Assembly (NCBI RefSeq): GCF_025698545.1
Contig: NC_068565.1
Coordinates: 6,448,001-6,512,000, forward strand
Direction of reading: 5' to 3'
Length of the DNA stretch: 64,000 bases
DNA from: Gossypium raimondii
Lineage: Eukaryota > Streptophyta > Magnoliopsida > Malvales > Malvaceae
Part shown: positions 58,784 through 64,000 of the stretch, piece by piece
Layout: every line of letters begins with the position of its first letter
Numbering within the stretch: position 1 is the first letter of the stretch
Translations under genes and position numbers: made by a program
Notes under the pieces: model-generated
Told to the model about the DNA's origin: nothing
Databases searched by the model: none
What the model saw: only the letters and a program-made list of their open reading frames with translations

Positions 58784-59722
58784 TATTTAATTACTGGAAG
58801 CAATGATGAATTTGTTAAGAATTATAAAAGAGATATGCAACATACTTTCGAGATGATAGACCTAGGAGAAATGGTTCATTTTCTGGGAATGAAAATCAAG
58901 CAAAAGAAAAAAAAATGAAGTGTTCATTTGTCAAAAGAAATATGCAAGTGAGATTTTGAAAAAGTTCAGAATGGAAAATTACAAAGAAATAACTACTCCA
59001 ATGTGTAAAGAGGAAAAGTTGAGCAAGAATGATGAAGCTAAAAGAGTTGATAAGACTCTTATAAGGATGGTTGGCTCTGTCATGTATCTTAAAACTACTA
59101 GATCTGACATTTTACATGTTGTAAGTCTTCTATCTAGATTCACTGATTTTGCAACAAACACCCATTATAGAGCAGCTAAAAAGGTGATGGGATATGTTAA
59201 AGGAACACTAAATTTCATAATCAAGTTCTATATATGCAAATCAGAAGTACGTGTTGCAAGGATATTCTGATAGTGATTGGGTTGGTTCGCCAAATGATAT
59301 GAATAACACTTCTGGTTATTGCTATAATCTTGGTTTAGGGGTATTTTCTTAGTGTTCCAAAAAGCAAGAAATTGCAACACAATTTACAGCTGAAGTTGAG
59401 TGTATTGTAGCAACAGCTGCTACAAATCAAGCCTTGTGGCTTAGAAAATTGTTACTTGGTCTGAATTTAAAGAAAAATGAGTCCACAGAAGTATTTGTAG
59501 ATAATCAAACAGCTATTGCTATATCAAATAATCTTACTTTTCAAGGGAAAACTAAGCATTTCAATATCAAATTATTTTTTCTCAAAGATGCGCAAAAGGA
59601 AGGTTTAGTTGAATTAAAGTATTGCAAGACTGATATTCAATTAGAAGATATATTTACCAAAGCTTTGCCTAGGAGCATATTTGAATCTCTCATAGAAATG
59701 CTTGGAATTTGCAGCAACTGAA
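58784..59722 (+). pseudogene. Ty1/copia RT-RNase H fragment
   Basis: The frame opens at LITGSNDEFVKNYKRDM (just after the missing YVDD motif) and runs through FEMIDLGEMVHFLGMK. A run of nine A at 58907-58915 breaks the frame. It resumes CQKKYASEILKKFRMENY and RMVGSVMYLKTTRSDI, with RNase H DSDWVGSPND, SKKQEIATQFTAEVE, VDNQTAIAISNN and KYCKTDIQLEDIFTKALPR, ending at 59721. A frame change near 59268 and a TAG near 59351 add damage. All 5' parts (gag, integrase, RT palm) are absent. Confidence 0.85.
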
Positions 59723-60060
59723 GTAAGGAAGAGTATTCAAGATTTGTCTCAACTATTGCAGTCAAAATAATTTAGCTATTTTTCATAATTTTCAATATAT
59801 TGATGATTTTTAGAGAATTATTTGCTTATTTTTAGTTATTGGTTTTTAAATTTTTTCCTATATAAGCATTAATTTTTCGTCCAATAAAATGGGCACTTTC
59901 CATCAACAAAATTATTTCTACTTTATTTTTGCCTTTATTATATTTTTTACGGTAAATTTTCTCAAAAACTCTAATAAAAAAACATAATTTATTTCGCAAT
60001 TCTAACCCGGAAGCTGTTGAAAACATTTTTATAAGGCAAACCGATCCAAACATTTATTAT
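59723..60060 (+). mobile_element. Possible copia 3' LTR remnant
   Basis: AT-rich sequence directly after the copia stop, with a TATA-like 'cctatataagc' (about 59859) and an AATAAA (59884-59889). These are what a copia LTR would contain, but LTR ends were not found. Confidence 0.4.
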
Positions 60061-61994
60061 CCCCCTAACCCATTTTGCTTTTGTTATAGGCCACCAAATT
60101 GAATCAACATTTTCATGCCCTCCAGAAAGGAAATTGGGGTTATAAGGGAAGTACTGCAATGAAGTGCAAAAACATATGACAAGGTTGATTGGACCTTTAT
60201 GAAGAAATTGCTGGAGGAAATGGGATTTGTTGAATGGTGAAGGAAAATGAATAGTTATCTCAAATATAGGACTTCAACAAAGCGACCCCTTTCACCCTAT
60301 CTCTTCATCATTGAGAAGGTAGTGAATGAATGAGACCTTCACGGCTCCAAAATTAACCTAACATGTCCTCTCATTAAAAGTTTTAAATAATAATATATAT
60401 AATTTTAAAATTTAAATAATAAAGTTGACTGAGTATTAGTTCAATTGGTATGGATACAAATTCAAATACGTTGAAACACTTCAACCTCGTAAATATAAAT
60501 TAAAGGGAAACTATGGGTAATAAGTATTTTTTAGAAAAATATACATCCAAATTTTGAAAACTCCGAAACAGAAAAGAATTTGTTGAAATTTGGCTTTACC
60601 ACAAGAAAAGAAAGCCTAAAAGATAAAAAAAAAAATACCCCATGTGGAAGACCCTATGCAACAAGACTTCTAGATCTATTACAGATGTGGTGGGGTCCCC
60701 CATGGGGAGGTCGGGAAAATGACGTCCTTGTCCATGCTCTCTTACATCGACGCGGTTCTGCATTTGCCATTTGGTAGCATTGCTTTTGTGCTACAGTATT
60801 CACTCTTTGACCAAATTGTCTTTAGAATGAATATAATATTTAGTATTTAGTATTGAATTGGTAAATGATATTGGTATGTCCAACAAATTGGACTTATAGT
60901 TTCTTTTCTTTTTATACCTATCAATAATTAATAAACAAGTTGGCTTAATATATTGTTTAGAAAAAGTTAATTCTTTAATTAGATAATTATAGGCACCTCC
61001 AATTTTATAAAAAAGAATTACAAATTTTTTTTAGTCATTTGACTTATATTATTTATCAAATTAATAATAATATTGTTTAAATTATAATAATATTCCTAAA
61101 TCAATTAAATACTTTTAATTATTTTTAAAATTTATTAAAATTTAAAAAAACTAATAATATAAAAAAGACAGAATAATTTACCCCAATGTAGACAAAACAT
61201 TTACATTAAAAATCTTGTTGAGGATTGATAAGTTGTGTGGTAGATATAAAAAAAAGGTTGATGATAGCATATCACTTCTAAATAAGTCAAAATCTCACAT
61301 GCTTTCAATGAATTAGATATTCAGTTTAATCTCAACAGATCCAAATCCATTTGGATTCAACTTTTAAACGTTGATTTAGATCTCATCCAAATTGTAAGTT
61401 GATGCAATTGATGATGATTAATACTAATTTTGGGGTGTTTATCATAATTGAAACAACCAAAAGGCAGTTCTTAAATAATAATTAATCCAAAACAAACTAT
61501 TTTGCAACTTTTGGCAACTACTTTGCCCACTGCACCTTCATTATGACTCATCTTCAACCTCACTCAATTTTTTATTTTATGCATATATATAAACTGTTTA
61601 AATTCAAAGTATAAAATATTATAAATGTTTTATGTCCCAATAAAAAATTATCCTTTCAATTGGATGCATTCTATTAACTTAGTCCTAATTCTTTCAAAAT
61701 TAATACTAAATTGATAGAAACTGTTAACAATATATTGGAAGGTTAAATCATTAATATGTCAATAAAAAGATTATCAACATTCCGTTGATGATATAACAGA
61801 GGAATGGCCAAAATATCAAATGTCCATAACATTAGTGACTAATAGAATTTTTTTAACTTGAATGATTAAAACAAAAATACGTTAGTAATTGAGTGACTAA
61901 TTCTTTTATTTACCTTTAATATTATTCAAGGAGTCACATAAACAATTAAAGCTTTTCTACCCATTAATATCCACAAGTGTAGTGTGGAGTAAAC
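60061..61994. other. Intergenic DNA, nothing firmly recognised
   Basis: 60640-60790 is balanced in base composition and holds a short frame with no recognisable family. The rest is AT-rich. An A-box-like SINE motif is near 60435. Confidence 0.35.
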
Positions 61995-62360
61995 AGAGCT
62001 TTGAGCAATTTATGACGGTTTTATTATGGCATAAGATGCTAAATGGAGAGATGTCGTTGTTGAAACGGATTATGTACTTGCTATTAAAGGGATCAATGGC
62101 GATTCAAGAGGTATTTACATAGAGATTTGGTTCTAAGAATTCAAAAGTTATGTAGTCAAGATTGGAGCAGATCTCAAGCTAGATGAATTTTGTCGCTCAC
62201 TTGCTGGCTGGAATGACGAAGGATTTCCCAGTTGGCGCCCAAATATTCCATAGGGCTCCCTCTTTAATCCGTCACTAGTTAAGGATAGATAATATGTCTA
62301 TATTTTCTACTACCGCTACATCCTGTTAATTTAATAATCCATTTTCTTGTTAAAAACAAA
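61995..62360 (+). pseudogene. LINE RNase H remnant
   Basis: The plus strand reads AKDAKWRDVVVETDYVLAIK, typical of the RVT_3 RNase H of plant LINEs (ARDxGW...VVESD..), with further short matching pieces and stops up to about 62270. A T-rich stretch then an A-rich stretch (62350-62370) may be the 3' end. Confidence 0.6.
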
Positions 62361-62641
62361 AAAAACTTTTCTACCCATTTGTTTAGAAATTTTGAAATTG
62401 AAATGAATGAACAAAGTTTATAAAATAAGAAACGTAAACGACTTGTTGATTATAAAATCAAGTATTCAACATCATACATGACAAGTGACAACTGGTTTAA
62501 TCTATTATTAGAAAGTTGGAAGCAAATTGAATTACTCCACTATAAAGTATAAAACCGCATTAATGAACAAAAACCACATGTGTTAAAATATTTGGGTGAA
62601 ATTGGAATATTCCAAGAATATGAAAGCAAAACTTGACTATA

Positions 62642-62790
62642 TAATAAGGGTAAATTACACTACTAGTCACTAAACTATTAGTAAACTTACGTTTTAGTCG
62701 TTCAACTTCAAAAAGTTACAAAATAGTCACTAAACTATTGTTAAGTTTTTATTTAAGTCACTGAAATATTTAATTTTTTTTATTTAAGTT
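62642..62790. repeat. Dispersed repeat with 'agtcactaaactatt' units
   Basis: The block 'tagtcactaaactatt' occurs twice (about 62664 and 62726), with 'ttcaacttcaaaaagttaca' between. It resembles a common plant dispersed repeat; its ends are unclear. Confidence 0.5.
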
Positions 62791-62794
62791 ACGG

Positions 62795-64000
62795 GACACT
62801 AGAAGTAGTTTCTCGAAGCAATGTTCTTTATGTCTCGAGACTAGGTCTCGAGACCAATCTCCCTTATTTCCTTAATTTCGCTTCGATGTTGGAATGTCTC
62901 GAGACTTGGAATAGGGCAAAACTAATTTAGCTTCAAAGTTTACTTGTCTCGAGACAAAGGCCACTTATCTCGAGACTAGTTTGCCAAGTCTCGAGACACT
63001 AAACATGTAGGTCATAATATAAGGTAAATTTTGTTCTCATGGTCTCGAGACATGATCATGCTGTCTCGAGACTCAATGGTAAAATGACCCTAAATGCAAA
63101 TTTTCAAGCGTCCAAACTATACCAAATGACCCCTTAAGTATACATAAACTTTACATCATAGTAAAACCATCAATCTAGCACATATAAACACAATCAAACA
63201 TCATCAAATCATAACCATCAATGTATCGTCATTTAACCAACTATTTCTCAAAATCAAACTTGTATAAACTAGCATAATTATCCACTAATTAAAGGTTAAA
63301 GTTCATTTTATAAAACCTTATATGCCAAATACCAAATATACCAAAATGACCACTTAAACAACATGCTCAAAACAACTTAGGTACATATCATTCCAACTCA
63401 AACGCATATATGCATACAAAAGAGGTAGCAAAATGATTCCCAAGCTAAGTTGTTGAGAATGGATGCTTTGACACTTTCAACCTATGAAAATCTTTGTCCG
63501 AGACCTGCATACGAAAATAGCAAACTATACTCTAAGTATTTTAAACTCACTAGTGCTAATATAATTCAAATACATTTCATTAAGAATAAAATAAAATAAA
63601 GTAAATATATACATATAATAAATATCAATCACATTCCAATATCAATTTCTATAATTATTCGTTTTGGCCCCTATTATCCTTTGACGATAAACATTAAAAC
63701 GGATACTCGGATCTATATATATCGAGGAAGTCCACACCCTGTAGAAACTAGGACTATTTTATTTTGTCATCTCGGGTTGCTCAACAATGATGACTTTAAG
63801 TATTTGTTTATTTTACCATCTCGGGTTGCCCGATATCGATAGCTAGGAAATCACTATATCGATAACCCTATGACATTCTAGCTATACCCGAACCCCATCT
63901 AATATAATTTAATGGGGCATTAACATCATAATCACCATTGTAACATATATCATTGTAATATCAATGTCCAAATTTTCATATTTACATCCAAAACAATTTT
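62795..64000 (+). mobile_element. Gypsy LTR-like sequence (continues past window end)
   Basis: It shows the same internal order as the LTR at 39848: a cluster of short palindromes, here GTCTCGAGAC repeated about eight times at 62833-63070; then 'acctgcatacgaaaatagc'-type sequence near 63504; then 'catctcgggttgc' blocks (63766 and 63822) and AT-rich DNA. The start is not sharply defined, and the 3' end is outside the window. Confidence 0.55.

Noticed and set aside
62833..63070. CRISPR-like or operator array of GTCTCGAGAC.
   Set aside because: Spacing is irregular (about 15-60 bp) and the block sits where other gypsy LTRs have their own palindrome cluster.

Overview
The window looks like a gene-poor stretch of a dicot plant nuclear genome. 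The evidence is spliced genes with GT-AG introns, AT-rich intergenic DNA, and many Ty3/gypsy LTRs with TGTAACACCCC-type ends. The LTR style (repeated ACACGGNCGTGTG and TCTCGAGAC palindromes) and a Mutator-like element carrying a plant mobile domain gene suggest Gossypium (cotton) or a close Malvaceae relative. That assignment is an inference from recognition, not a search result.

Layout. 1-13265 is a nest of Ty3/gypsy DNA: a minus-strand chromovirus-like element with broken gag-pol (1933-6719), whose right-hand LTR was invaded by a 3.3 kb plus-strand solo LTR with its own target-site duplication, so the region reads as a ~3 kb-arm inverted repeat. 13540-21560 is a decayed tandem duplication of an F-box/LRR gene plus the leader and first exon of a choline transporter-like gene. 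It was later filled by MITEs, an organellar 23S-type rRNA fragment and a solo LTR. 21565-37719 is the real gene island: a complete choline transporter-like gene (CTL1/CHER1 type, +), SDE5 (-, RNA silencing), HIPM (+, 59 aa) and a clade I MLO gene (-). CTL1-SDE5-HIPM have the same neighbours in Arabidopsis chromosome 3, as I recall. SDE5 and HIPM share a very short divergent promoter.

39848-42613 is a solo gypsy LTR. 44449-45859 holds a two-exon CBSX5-like CBS-domain gene (-) with a clear TATA box. 48961-56132 is a structurally complete but coding-dead Mutator-like element: long terminal inverted repeats, 8-bp target-site duplication, a plant mobile domain gene (+) and a MuDR-type transposase (-) facing each other. 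56810-64000 is debris: SINE-like, LINE RNase H, gypsy LTR pieces and a truncated Ty1/copia reverse transcriptase.

Four of the five intact genes are multi-exon. I assigned exon borders by eye, using reading-frame continuity and remembered family sequences. The CTL (697 aa), SDE5 (520 aa), HIPM (59 aa), MLO (526 aa) and CBSX5 (403 aa) models all close in frame, which is good internal support. I found no evidence for a wholly new system. The most unusual items are the MULE with a plant mobile domain gene, the LTR palindrome, the F-box/CTL segmental duplication, GC-AG introns in CTL and MLO, and an in-frame stop-free intron in SDE5.
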